In this document: piece by piece, positions 9,147 to 20,700 of the stretch | How the letters are laid out: each line of letters begins with the position of its first letter | Position numbering within the stretch: position 1 is the first letter of the stretch | NCBI GenBank assembly: GCA_014904845.1 | Contig: MU119210.1 | Location: forward strand, 1 to 64,000 | Reading direction: 5' to 3' | Source of the DNA: Acephala macrosclerotiorum | Lineage: Eukaryota; Ascomycota; Leotiomycetes; Helotiales; Mollisiaceae | Length of the DNA stretch: 64,000 nt | The notes under the pieces: generated by a model | Databases searched by the model: none | The model's input: only the letters and a program-made list of their open reading frames with translations | What the model was told of the DNA's origin: nothing | Position numbers and translations under genes: made by a program

Positions 9147-11451
9147 ATGGCTACAATTGCTTTGCCTCGACCGATACCTGCAGGGCACACACGATCCTCT
9201 TCTCCACGCCCTCTGACGCCAAATTTAAGTCTCGAAAGTATCAATACGTCTGCAGCATGTCCACTACCTATACCAAACAAGTCAGTACCGATTTCTTGGA
9301 GATCTATCTCTCCGCTCCCGCTGTCTTGGAGCGATTGCTGCAGACACACCCCTATGACATGCATCTGTACCTCTAAACATACCAAAGAAGTGTGCTAACT
9401 TCGAATTTGTGAGAAAAGGCACCTGCCCATTTGCCCTCCAGGCCCAGCACCCTCTGAGAAGCCCGATACGCCTCCTCAATCTCCCCCATCGAAGGAACTT
9501 TCACTCCCATCACGGTCCCTGCTATACCCTCCCGACAAATATAAGCAGAAGTCTTTGGGCTCTTCAACTGTCTACGAGATTGATGCAGATGGAGTTGCTG
9601 CAGCGTTGGATCACATTGCTAGACAGCCCATGCCAGATCCGTCTCAAGTCTTCCCATGGTTCCACGGTCTACACCCTAGCAATCACATACAACAAGCATT
9701 TTTCATTGCCAGACGGCGGAATTTAAGGAAGACGCCGAAATGCTTGCGTGGTATTACTGTGGTCAAGGCTGGTGGAGATCTGAGTTGTTCGAGGCTGAAG
9801 GGCGCCATTGCCCCCGAAGAGTTCTTACAACACACTTCTACGGGATCAACATTTCGAGAGATTGATCCAAAAGAAGGATTTTCTGTGCGGAACTTTCAGA
9901 TTCAAGCTGCCAAGTCGGCCATGGTCTCTGATATTCTAATCTATGGAGAAGATGAATTCGAGGTTCAGAAGCTGGCAAAAGATGTTGCTATGGCACAGCA
10001 AGCATGGCGAGAAACACACCAGGAGAAGGGGCATGAGTTGTCTAGGTATAATACATTTGTATGCACGAGTGAATTCGAGGAATTCGAGGAAAGGCATCCT
10101 GATCTTGTTGCTACCGATTCACGGGGCCAGATGACAGGAAAGGTCATGGACTTCTTTCACCAAGAGAGAGTCGAGATGTGTACAATGACGAAGGCATCAG
10201 AGATTCATCATAATGTCTGGATGGGGCCGACGCCAGACCCATCGATAGACCCAGCATTACTTGGAGCTGATGAGCGATTCGACATTTTTATTGAGTGCAG
10301 CGACCTTGGTCGGCTCAATTACTCTTCCTTACAAGCAATTGCGGAAGGCTCTGCACCAGATCAACCTGCATATCTTGAGTTCCCTTCGTCTGGTAGCATC
10401 ATGCCACCAACCTGGTCTCAAATTGAGGCGGATGGTATTTTGGAAACGTGTAAATGGTTGTACAACCTCTCGCATGGTATACTCCCAGCCGACGAAACCC
10501 AACGAGAGAACGATGCGGAAGGAGATTCTCCGATGCCGTTCTCTTCTCCAGAACCGACCAAGATACGAGAAAGGAAGATTTTGATACACTGCACAGATGG
10601 GTATACGGAATCCACACTTCTTGGCCTCTCTTACTACACCTATGCAACAGGCCTACCTGTCCCAACCGCATGGCTCGACCTCCACGTCTCCAAACGTCGA
10701 AACTTCTTCGCCTACCCCTCGGACGTGGCTCTTCTCACCACCATCGCCCCCCGTCTACTCTCCGAATCGCCTGTTCACGCCGAGAAGTCACTTTCCGAAA
10801 TCACAGATCTCGTTAAGGAAGAACCAGAATGGATCAAAAACATGGATGGCTCTCTTCCCAGCAGGGTGACAGATTACATGTATCTCGGAAACCTAGGACA
10901 CGCAAACAACCCCGACCTCCTACGACACATGGGCATCAACCAAATCCTCAGCGTCGGTGAAACCGCGTCATGGCGAGACGGCGAGCTCGAGAAGTGGGGA
11001 AAAGAAAACGTCATGGTCGTCCAACGAGTACAAGACAACGGCGTCGATCCTCTGACAGAGGAATTCGAACGATGCTTAGAATTCATAGGTCCGTATTTTT
11101 TCTTTTCTTTTTCAGCTGTGCATATACTAACAGGCTATTGGTACAGACCGAGGAAAAGCAAAAGGCACAGCTACACTGGTCCACTGCCGAGTCGGCGTCT
11201 CTCGGTCAGCGACGATCTGCATCGCGGAAGTGATGCGCTCAATGGGCCTTTCATTCCCGCGTGCATATTGCTTTGTCCGCGCACGACGCTTGAATGTTAT
11301 CATTCAACCACATCTACGATTCTCGTACGAGCTGTTGAAATGGGAAGAGAAGCTCCGTCAGGAATCTCATGGTGATACGTTTCGACGAGAATTGGAGTGG
11401 CCCGAGATCGCGAGGGAGGTGGCGGCTATGAATAAACCATATGCCAGGTGA
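9147..11451 (+). CDS. PPS1: PPS1-type dual-specificity phosphatase; join(9147..9280,9419..11088,11147..11451)
   Basis: Predicted 702-aa protein with the fungal PPS1 architecture: a long N-terminal region (blocks STVYEIDADGVAAALDHI and FPWFHGLHPSN) and a C-terminal dual-specificity phosphatase domain starting near residue 495 (LPSRVTDYMYLGNLGHA). The catalytic signature HCRVGVSRS is intact, with the nucleophile cysteine at about residue 615 and the general-acid aspartate in the upstream QDNGVD loop. Yeast Pps1 acts in S-phase progression. Intron 2 (11089-11146, GTCCGT donor, ACTAAC branch) is certain because it restores the domain. Intron 1 (9281-9418, GTCAGT donor, TGCTAAC branch) is my best solution to an in-frame stop at 9396, but the N-terminal 50 residues are less secure. 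Confidence 0.88.
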
Positions 11452-12388
11452 CATTGATACCTAATATTCGATGATTTATTATTTTATTTTGGGTTGGGGA
11501 ATTTTTTTCGAGATGATGTTACGAGTAACGATACGACATATTTTTACCACATTCTTTCAGCGATGCTACCGGCGTAGGAGTAGGAGAAGGAGTTACTTTG
11601 GGTTGTGGGTAGTGACTCGGAAAGTTGTGCATTTGGCTCCGGTAGCAAGCACTCAGGATAGTTGTTTGGGAACATTACAGTACTTCTTTTACAGCCTTTT
11701 GGTGGCTTCGGTTTTTGAAGCAGGGATATCAACAGATATGGATTTGCTCATATCTTGGGACTGGTCGTTATTCTCGGCGATGGATATTTGGTTTGGATAT
11801 GGATATGGGTTTACGGATGACATCTTAGGCGGGCTGCGAGCCGCTGGAAAATTGTACGTGGTGTCGATATCTGCGACATTGGTATTGGATCTAGGGTTGG
11901 GCTTTAAGTTATATATTCAGGAGGGTTGACAGTTACATTCTCAGAGGGAAACAGAGATCATTGTTATGGCGTTCAAGCTATTTCGAAGTCCGTGATTTAC
12001 AACGTTGTACGCTTCTGGGAGATCCATAACCATAGAGGCTAGCCATAATACAGGCATTCTGCTTGAAAAAGTACACAATGCTTTATATCCAAAATGGGCT
12101 ATAGTTTTGAATGCTATCACGTGATACATATACTTTGCCAGCCGATTCAGCTTTTGAGATGCAACTGCGCAATTTCGCTTGGAGGCTTACTTGACAGACT
12201 AACAAAATTAGCATCAAATGAGAGCGAAACAATACATGACTACACTTATGGCTCCCTTGTCTTTGATGCCGTTGTAGCCTTACGCTTCTCGCCATCTCGC
12301 TAGGCAGATAAAGTCAACCTCGAACCTCAAGAAACTACAATTCTTTCCAACACCAGCACTCCACGAAAGTGCTCAACCGTTCTTCAAG
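11452..12388. other. Intergenic spacer PPS1-RAD3
   Basis: No gene is seen; a 152-codon open frame at 11471-11929 has no family features and an unlikely composition. The right part contains the RAD3 promoter. Confidence 0.4.
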
Positions 12389-15237
12389 ATGAAATTCAAT
12401 ATCGAGTATGATCTCCCGGCGGCCTCTCATCAAGCTCATACTAATGATGCGCTTAGTGATTTACCGGTTCTCTTTCCTTACCCAAGGATTTATCCTGGTA
12501 TTTTCTCTTGCCCTTTCATCTGCAGCCTTGATACTGACGTTGAGTGATAGAACAATATGCGTATGTCCCTTCCTCTCACCTCCTAACTAATCACTGATGG
12601 AAATGATGATGAAGCTACATGTGCGATCTCAAAAGTACGCCTGTGCTGAATCCCTTGAAAATATAGCACGTGCTGACCTTGGGGTCATAGAAACGCTCGA
12701 CGCAGGCGGCCACTCCGTCCTCGAGATGCCTTCAGGGACAGGGAAGACTGTTTCTCTACTCTCTCTCATCGTAGCGTATCAGATGTATTACCCTGAACAT
12801 CGGAAGTTGATCTATTGCTCACGTGCGCCTTCATCCTCCCTCTCCTCCTCCCCTTCCGCCAAATCTAACATGTTTCAGGTACGATGTCTGAAATCGAGAA
12901 GGCGTTATATGAGTTAAAAGCCCTGATGAAATACCGAGAAGAACAACTCGGGCACCCAGAGGATTTCCGGGGGATGGGCTTGACGTCTCGAAAGAATCTT
13001 TGCTTGCATCCCTCTGTGAAGAGGGAGAAGAGTGGGGCGGTGGTTGATGCTAGGTGTAGGAGTCTTACAGCTGGGTTTGTGAAAGAGAAGAAGGAGAAGG
13101 GGGAGGATGTGCCGGTTTGCATATATCACGATGTAGGTTTTTTTTTTTTGGAAACTTTGCAGCGAAATGGTGGCTAATTGTGCAACAGAATCTAGATTTA
13201 CTTGAGCCGCATAATTTGATTCCGAATGGGGTCTGGACTCTAGATGGGATCATGAAGTATGGGGAGGAGAAGAAGCAGTGTCCTTATTTCACCTCTAGAC
13301 GAATGGTTTGTCTCCCTCTCCAAATCATGCCAAACACTAATGATAAATATAGATGTCCTTCTGCAACGTAATAATCTACTCCTACCACTACCTCCTCGAC
13401 CCCAAAATTGCCGAACGAGTCTCCAAAGAACTCTCTAAAGACTGCATCGTAGTCTTCGACGAAGCCCACAATATCGATAACGTCTGTATCGAATCCCTAA
13501 GTACCGATATCACGGAAGATTCGTTAAGGAAGGCGACGAGAGGAGCGCAGAATTTGGAGAATAAGATCGGGGAGATGAAGGATAGTGACTCGAAGAAGTT
13601 GGAGGAGGAGTATAATTCGCTGGTGCAGGGGTTGAGGGATCAGGATCAGGCGAGGGAGGAGGATGCCTTTATGGCGAATCCTAGTATGTTGAATCTGTGT
13701 GTATGAGATGGTTGGTGCTAATGATTTCTAGCTTTGCCAGAGGATTTGTTGAAGGAGGCCGTTCCTGGGAATATTAGGAGGGCAGAACATTTTGTTGCGT
13801 TTCTGAAGCGATTTATTGAGTATTTGAAGGCATGTTTCTATCAACAGCTGAGCTCTGATTTGGGGACTAAATGTTTCATAGACTCGAATGAAGGTTCGAC
13901 AAGTCATTTCAGAGACGCCTCCTTCCTTCTTGGCACATCTCAAGGAATACACCTTCATTGAGAAGAAGCCTCTACGATTCTGTGCTGAACGACTCACATC
14001 ACTCGTCCGCACTCTCGAACTCACCAATATCGAAGACTACCAACCCCTCCAAGAAGTAGCCACATTCGCCACACTCGTAGCAACCTACGAAAAAGGATTC
14101 CTCCTCATCCTCGAACCCTTCGAATCAGATTCAGCTGAAGTCCCCAACCCTGTCCTCCACTTCACCTGTCTCGACGCAGCAATAGCCATCAAACCCGTCT
14201 TTGACCGCTTCAGCTCCGTAATCATCACATCCGGAACAATCTCCCCCTTGGAAATGTACCCCAAGATGCTAAACTTCACCACGGTAATCCAAGAATCCTA
14301 CCCTATGACCCTCGCCCGCCGCTCCTTCTTACCCATGATCGTCACCCGCGGTTCCGACCAAGTAGCCATCTCCTCCGGCTTCCAAGTCCGAAACGAACCC
14401 TCTGTCGTCCGCAACTACGGGCACCTACTCGTCGAATTCTCAAAATTAACACCAGACGGAATGGTCGTATTCTTCCCTTCATACCTGTACATGGAATCCA
14501 TAATCTCCATGTGGCAAGGAATGGATATTTTGGATGAAGTATGGAAATACAAACTCATCCTCGTCGAAACGCCCGACGCACAAGAAACCTCCCTCGCACT
14601 CGAAACCTATCGAACGGCATGTAAAAACGGTCGCGGAGCAATCCTATTATGTGTCGCTCGAGGGAAGGTATCAGAAGGAATAGATTTCGACCACGAATAC
14701 GGCCGCACCGTCCTTTGCATCGGCGTCCCCTTCCAATACACCGAATCCCGCATCTTGAAAGCGCGTCTCGAATTCCTGCGGGAAACCTACCGAATCCGCG
14801 AAAACGACTTTCTATCATTCGATGCCATGAGACACGCTGCTCAATGTCTCGGTCGCGTATTAAGAGGTAAGGATGATTATGGGATAATGGTTTTAGCGGA
14901 TAAAAGGTTTTTGAAGAAGAGAAATCAGTTGCCAAAATGGATTGGGCAGAGTATTAATGAGGCGGAGGTTAATTTGAGTACGGATACGGCGGTGGGGTTT
15001 GCGAAGAGGTTTTTGAGGGTTATGGCGCAGCCGTTTGGGCAGGAGGGGACGAGCACGTGGGATTTGAAGGATTTGGAGGCTCATAAGGAGAAGCAGGATG
15101 AGGAGAGTATTAGGGCGTTGAGGGAGGCGCAGGAGAATGGTGAGGCTGAGAATGGGAATGGGGGGATGCAGGTTGATCCGGATGATTATGGGATTGATGA
15201 GGATGATGAGGCGGCTCTGATGGAGCTTGATGGGTAG
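12389..15237 (+). CDS. RAD3: DNA helicase RAD3/XPD (TFIIH subunit), 10 exons
   Basis: 791-aa 5'-3' helicase of TFIIH, needed for promoter opening and nucleotide excision repair in the nucleus (S. cerevisiae Rad3 778 aa, S. pombe Rad15 772 aa). Exons: 12389-12405, 12457-12497, 12551-12560, 12615-12634, 12691-12822, 12879-13132, 13189-13305, 13353-13683, 13732-13829, 13882-15237. The start reads [20 protein letters not shown], the invariant family N-terminus, and needs four tiny exons of 17, 41, 10 and 20 nt. Walker A is MPSGTGKT (residues 42-49) and Walker B is VVFDEAHN (DEAH at 233-236). Iron-sulphur cluster cysteines fall in the block from KNLCLHP to KKQCPYF. The C-terminal motif VI region [16 protein letters not shown] is intact, followed by an acidic tail. 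Intron 9 (13830-13881) uses a GC donor. Confidence 0.95.
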
Positions 15238-16012
15238 AGAGGAAGCAAAAATAAAGAAGCGGAAGGTCAGAATACCTAGGCCTTGCCTATTATACTATAA
15301 GACTGTAAGATTAGTCCAGCACATAAAGAATGAAACCTCATTCAAACCCCCTCCCCCCCTTAACCTAAAAAGAAAAAAATAGTAAAAGATGAACTCACGA
15401 TTGTTAGTCGTGCTTTCTTCTTTTGTTCGTTCAGACAACGGAGTTATTTTACCATGTTCTAAGCCAGCTATCAAGCAAAATGCCAATTTAAATCTATATC
15501 AGGCACATCAAGCTTTCCACGTAACTTGTGGCTCTACGACTTCATTATATGTCGTGGTGCATTCATGAAAGTATTTCTATTGATGCTTTGAGTTATTCTA
15601 GACAATCGAGAAACTAAGTAAGCGTCTTACTTTGGATTTGATTTTGCAATTCTTCCCCATTTGGAGTCATTTCCTCATCATGTGCCCTATTTTCGCATAT
15701 GATTCTTCCTCCTTTTCACCTTCCAAGCTCTTAGAGAGTCTGATCACTTTCTTCACGGATATCGTAGTTTGGATGTTCCGAGTGGCACTTGTGACTCGAC
15801 TTCACTGTGGATGTGGGCTTATCTTGCTAAAGCTCTCCAATCTAAGTGTTCCAATATCAAAACACATATTGGTTTATAGGAGTAATAATATTCACGGCAG
15901 TCAAGGTGGCACAAAAATTCTCCGAAAGTGATATCACGAATCATGCTTGCTTCCATATAGCTATGCCTATGCTACCAAAGACAATGCATGGAGAAGGTAT
16001 GAGCGAGCCTAT
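15238..16012. other. Intergenic between convergent RAD3 and PRP3
   Basis: 3' flanks of two genes that end toward each other. It is AT-rich with poly-A/T and poly-C runs near 15350. No gene is seen. Confidence 0.4.
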
Positions 16013-17533
16013 TCAGTTCATACTCTTCGCCAGCGCCCAAAAATTCTCCATCTTCGCCCTTGACAACGCATCCCTCGCCGCACTATCAGTCTCACATACC
16101 TTACTCCCCCACTTCCTAAACGCCCTACTCTTCTGCTCACCCTCAAACACCAATACACACTTATTCAACGTTATATCCTTCAACTCTCCCTTCTCATCTT
16201 CCGCTTTTAACCAATCCTGCAACGCCTCAGCTTTTGTACCCTCCTTGATTCTCGTAGGAGAGTTCTCTGTCCAATCTATACGTTGTAGCATCAATTTCCT
16301 GTAGAATCGGATACTATGTTCTCCACCCTCCACAATCACAAGATTGAATCGTGGATGCATGATACAGATCCCTGTGAGAGCCATCTGTTCTGCATTCTTG
16401 GCAATCTTGAAGCGATGGCTCCCATTCGCCAAATTATTGATCTTGAAAACCATGACGTGGATACCTTTCGCAGCATCTTTTTCTTGATTTGCGGCCAGTT
16501 TCTCGTGTCGTTGTTCCTTGGTGAGCTTTCGCTCCTCGTTCATCTCGACGTGGGTTTGGTGCCTAGCTTCAATTTCGCGGTTCACTCTTGCCTCCACTGC
16601 AGTTGGATCTTTGACTGCTTCTTCGCCTAGTACTCGCATGAGATTGCCTTTCTTGACTTTTGGTGGAGGTGCGGGTTCGAGACCGAGACGAATCTTGGCT
16701 TGTTGTTCCTTCAGATCTGCCATTCGTCGTTGACGCCGTAATTTAGCTTGTTCTTTGGAGGTGAGGAACATGGGTTTGGGAGCTGGCATGTTCTTTTCTT
16801 GAGGAGGTTCGAGGAGGACAGGATGTTGGATATATTCGGTGATAATGGAGTCCACAGTGTCTATCTTCAACTTCTTGAGGTCGTCGATGGCGTCGTAGCT
16901 CTTGCCGTCTACTAGGCCTTCGTCCCACCATTCTATCGCTGGTGGGGCTTCCACGAGGTAGTTCTTTTCCGTATCCAGGTCCTCATCTATGCCGATTTTC
17001 CGTGATGATTCCGCGATACGCTTTTTCATAGCCTCGAGGGCTGCCTGTCTTCGGAGAGCATTTGCCTGCTGGATATATTTGCCCTTCTGGTTGAACACTA
17101 ACTGCCTCGAATGTCTATTCTTCAATGTAGCCGTCTGTCCACCCAAACTATTGTCGAAATATGGATTATTCCTCGTCTCCTCCGCCGATGGCCCTGACAG
17201 ATCAAGCTGTTTCTTAGGCTGGGGCTTATTTTTCTCTGCCACTGGTCGAGCATTTCCAATGCTGGTCGCGAACTTGGGAGCAATGGTCTTCGAAGGCTTG
17301 TACTGCCCCAGGTCCTGGAGAGCAGGGTGTAAATCAACATTTAGACCTCCTCTGGCAGATACCATAGCTGGATGAGTAGGCGCATTCAGGCCTGTCTTTG
17401 CTTTGCTGCTGCCAACTGCTGCTGCGACTCGAGCTTTCAGGGATGCAAGTTTCTCTGCAGCGGATTGTGGTTTTCCAACACGGCTGGAGTCATCATGGCG
17501 AGGAGCCAGAATGGGGGATTTGCCTCGATCCAT
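16013..17533 (-). CDS. PRP3: U4/U6 snRNP splicing factor PRP3
   Basis: 506-aa single-exon gene for the Prp3 protein, which binds U4/U6 snRNA in the tri-snRNP before spliceosome activation. The start is the ATG at 17533 (MDRGKSPILAPRHD); the open frame continues upstream without another ATG. The first 150 residues are basic and disordered. The PRP3 domain spans roughly residues 160-390 (NPYFDNSL, EWWDEGLVDGKSYD, LTSKEQAKLRRQRR). The C-terminal ferredoxin-like domain (DUF1115, about 395-500) contains CIMHPRFNLVIVEGGEHSIRFYRKL. Yeast Prp3 is 469 aa. It is transcribed away from RPA190 across a 256-bp gap. Confidence 0.94.
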   Translation of the reverse strand: MDRGKSPILAPRHDDSSRVGKPQSAAEKLASLKARVAAAVGSSKAKTGLNAPTHPAMVSARGGLNVDLHPALQDLGQYKPSKTIAPKFATSIGNARPVAEKNKPQPKKQLDLSGPSAEETRNNPYFDNSLGGQTATLKNRHSRQLVFNQKGKYIQQANALRRQAALEAMKKRIAESSRKIGIDEDLDTEKNYLVEAPPAIEWWDEGLVDGKSYDAIDDLKKLKIDTVDSIITEYIQHPVLLEPPQEKNMPAPKPMFLTSKEQAKLRRQRRMADLKEQQAKIRLGLEPAPPPKVKKGNLMRVLGEEAVKDPTAVEARVNREIEARHQTHVEMNEERKLTKEQRHEKLAANQEKDAAKGIHVMVFKINNLANGSHRFKIAKNAEQMALTGICIMHPRFNLVIVEGGEHSIRFYRKLMLQRIDWTENSPTRIKEGTKAEALQDWLKAEDEKGELKDITLNKCVLVFEGEQKSRAFRKWGSKVCETDSAARDALSRAKMENFWALAKSMN

Positions 17534-17789
17534 GGTGAGAACGTATCCTTTGTAATGTTGTGAAGCTGTCTGAGATTCTGGCAAGGTAGGTAGGAAAGGC
17601 TTGCTGTGATATTGCCTAGAACGAATTAACACGTCGATAACAGTCACGTGCGATAAGAGCAGAAAAAAAGTTAGTCGACGGGATTTTTATCAACAGCTTC
17701 AATCAGTAGCGGGGCGTGAAGAGTTGTTTTTGAAGGCGTTTGGTCCCGGCATAGCAAATTGCCCCCACGTATCTGGGACAATCGCCGCA
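17534..17789. promoter_or_regulatory. Divergent promoter shared by PRP3 and RPA190
   Basis: Only 256 bp separate the start codons of two divergent housekeeping genes, one for pre-mRNA splicing and one for rRNA transcription. The interval must hold both core promoters. No TATA box was recognised. Confidence 0.55.
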
Positions 17790-20700
17790 ATGAATATCTC
17801 ACAACCAGTGCCGTCTGCCATTGGCAGCGTTGATTTTGGCTTCCTTGGTCCTGCAGAGATCAAAGCACTTTCTGTGAAGAGAATAGAGAACCCGCAGACA
17901 TTCGATACTCTGCTACACCCGGTGCCTGGAGGACTCTATGACCAAGCTCTAGGCGCATGGGGAGATCATTAGTAAGTTTGCTTGCCTTGAACTTCCGCAG
18001 AAAGCTTCCTAATGCGACAATAGCTGTACAACATGTAATCTCAATTCGATCGGATGCCCAGGCCATGTTGGGCATATCGACCTCCCGGCTCCCGTGTACC
18101 ATCCTACATTCATGGACCAGCTTCTGCGGTTATTAAGAGCAAAATGCGCCTATTGTCACCACTTGAAGATGTCCAGGAAAGAGGTCAACCGATATCTTTG
18201 CAAGCTTCGATTAATACAACATGGGTTACTGGGAGCAGCTGAGGAGATTGACAATATCGAAGTTGCTCAGACGAAGGATAATACGGCCTCGGATGATAGC
18301 GAGGACGACGAAGAGTCTGCGATTGATGTTGTGATACGCCGGCGGAATGCTTTCGTAAAGAAGTCAATCAAGGCAGCGAAGACAACAGCATGGGAATGGA
18401 AGCGAGAGAAGAACGAAGGGGTTGCAGAGGCGCGGAGAACTGTTGTTAAGGCTTTCTTGAAGGCAATCACATCAAGCAAGATCTGCGGAAATTGCAATGG
18501 CATTTCACCAACCTTCCGGAAGGACCGCTATGTCAAAATCTTTGAAAAGTCTCTTAGTGTCAAGGAGAAGCATAAGATGGCACAAGGAGATTTCCGAGCC
18601 GTCAACGCAATAGAGGTCCTAAACCAAGCGAAGAAGGAGAATGGGGACTTTGATGAAGGAATTGCCGACATAGACCTGGACTCGAACGAGGACGACGATG
18701 AAGGCGAAGGACAAACCTTGGATGTGAATGGGGACATCGTTATGGACGAAGCGTCGTCGAAGACCAGCTCGAAACCCAAAGTAGCACCATTACCACAGCG
18801 CTATATCAATCCCATAGAAGTCAAGGCGAATCTGACCTTACTGTTCGAGAAAGAGCAAGAAATTCTCTCTTTGATTTACAACTCCCGCTCGACAGCTAAG
18901 AAGGCCACCAAAGTGTCAGCAGATATGTTCTTCTTGCAGACACTCCTGGTTCCCCCAAACAAATACCGTCCTGAAGCCCGGACAGGAGATGGTGAAATTT
19001 CCGAAGCCCAGCAGAATTCGCTCTATAAATCTGTTTTGAAAGGCTGCGAAAAGGTCGCCCAAATCCATCAAGACATCTCAAATCCCGACAGACCTACCGA
19101 CAATCCTTCATTACGGAGAAGAGACATCTACGACCTTCAAGAAGCATGGTGCCAACTTCAAGATGCGGTCAACTCACTTATCGATCGAGACAGAAATCCG
19201 ATTCAAGGAGCGGCAGGAAAGAAGAACGAGGATGGCATCAAGCAGAAGCTCGAGAAGAAGGAGGGTTTGTTTCGAAAGAATATGATGGGAAAACGAGTGA
19301 ACTTTGCAGCTCGTTCCGTCATCTCACCCGACCCGAACATCGAGACGAATGAAATCGGAGTGCCTCCTGTGTTTGCGAAGAAATTGACATATCCTGAACC
19401 AGTGACGAGTCACAACTTCAAGGATATGCAACAGGCCGTGATCAATGGCCCAGACAAATGGCCAGGTGCTGCAGCGATCGAGAATGAGAATGGTCAAGTC
19501 ATCAGCTTGAGGACGAAGACCCAAGATGAACGTTTAGCACTTGCAAATCAACTTCTTGCATCCTCGAATAGCAGTGCTAGTGGTGCGAGGAACAAGAAGG
19601 TCCATCGACATCTGACGAACGGAGATGTGGTGCTGATGAACCGCCAACCTACCCTTCACAAGCCTTCAATCATGGGTCACCGAGCAAGAGTCCTGCCTGG
19701 AGAGAAGACTATTCGCATGCACTACGCGAATTGTAACACTTATAACGCCGATTTCGACGGAGACGAAATGAACATGCACTTTCCTCAGACTGAAGTTGCC
19801 AGAGCGGAAGCACTCCAAATTGCTGATACAGATCATCAGTATCTGAGTTCTACCGCTGGAAAGCCTCTCCGTGGTCTGATTCAAGATCACATTTCCGTTT
19901 CAGTATGGATGTGTAACCGAGACACGTTCTTCGATCGTGCGGCGTACCAGCAGTTGATCTACAACTGTCTGCGTCCTGAAAGTGGTCACATCATTGGCGA
20001 TCGGATAGAGACGGTTCCTCCTGCTATCCTGAAGCCAGTTCCGAGATGGACTGGAAAGCAGGTCATCACTACGATACTGAAGAACATCACCCCCGTCGAC
20101 TGTGCCCCTCTCACACTCACCAGCAAATCTCAGACTCCAGATAACAGATGGGGGCCTAAATCAGAAGAAGGCATTGTTCATTTCAAGGGCGGCGAATTCA
20201 TCACTGGCATTCTCGATAAAGCCCAGATTGGACCGGCGGGCGGCGGCTTCATCCACTCAATACACGAAGTCTACGGTCCCACGGTTGCAGGAAAGACTTT
20301 AAGTATCTTGGGTCGACTTCTGACAAAGTTCTTACACATGAGAGCATTCTCTTGCGGGATGGACGATCTGCGTCTGACACCCCAAGGAGAGAAGGATCGC
20401 CGAGAGAAACTCATGGCCGCCGACACCATTGGACTCGAGGTAGCATCCAAATATGTCACCCTGACCGAGCAAAAGCCAAGCGATACGGACCCAGAACTTC
20501 TATCAAGATTGGAGGATGTCTTACGAGACGATTCAAAGCAGGCCGGATTAGATACGCTGATGAACAAGAAGTCTGGTGATCTTTCCTCAGCTATCAGTAT
20601 GGTTTGCCTTCCTGGAGGCCTGGTAAAGCAGTTCCCAAAGAACCAGATGCAAAATATGACAGTGTCTGGAGCAAAGGGTACTGCTGTTAACGCCAACCTC

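Noticed and set aside
11471..11929. 152-codon open frame after PPS1
   Set aside because: Unusual composition, no homologous pattern, and it lies in a 3' flank.
14555..14935. Arginine-rich open frame on the minus strand
   Set aside because: Antisense of conserved RAD3 helicase motifs.
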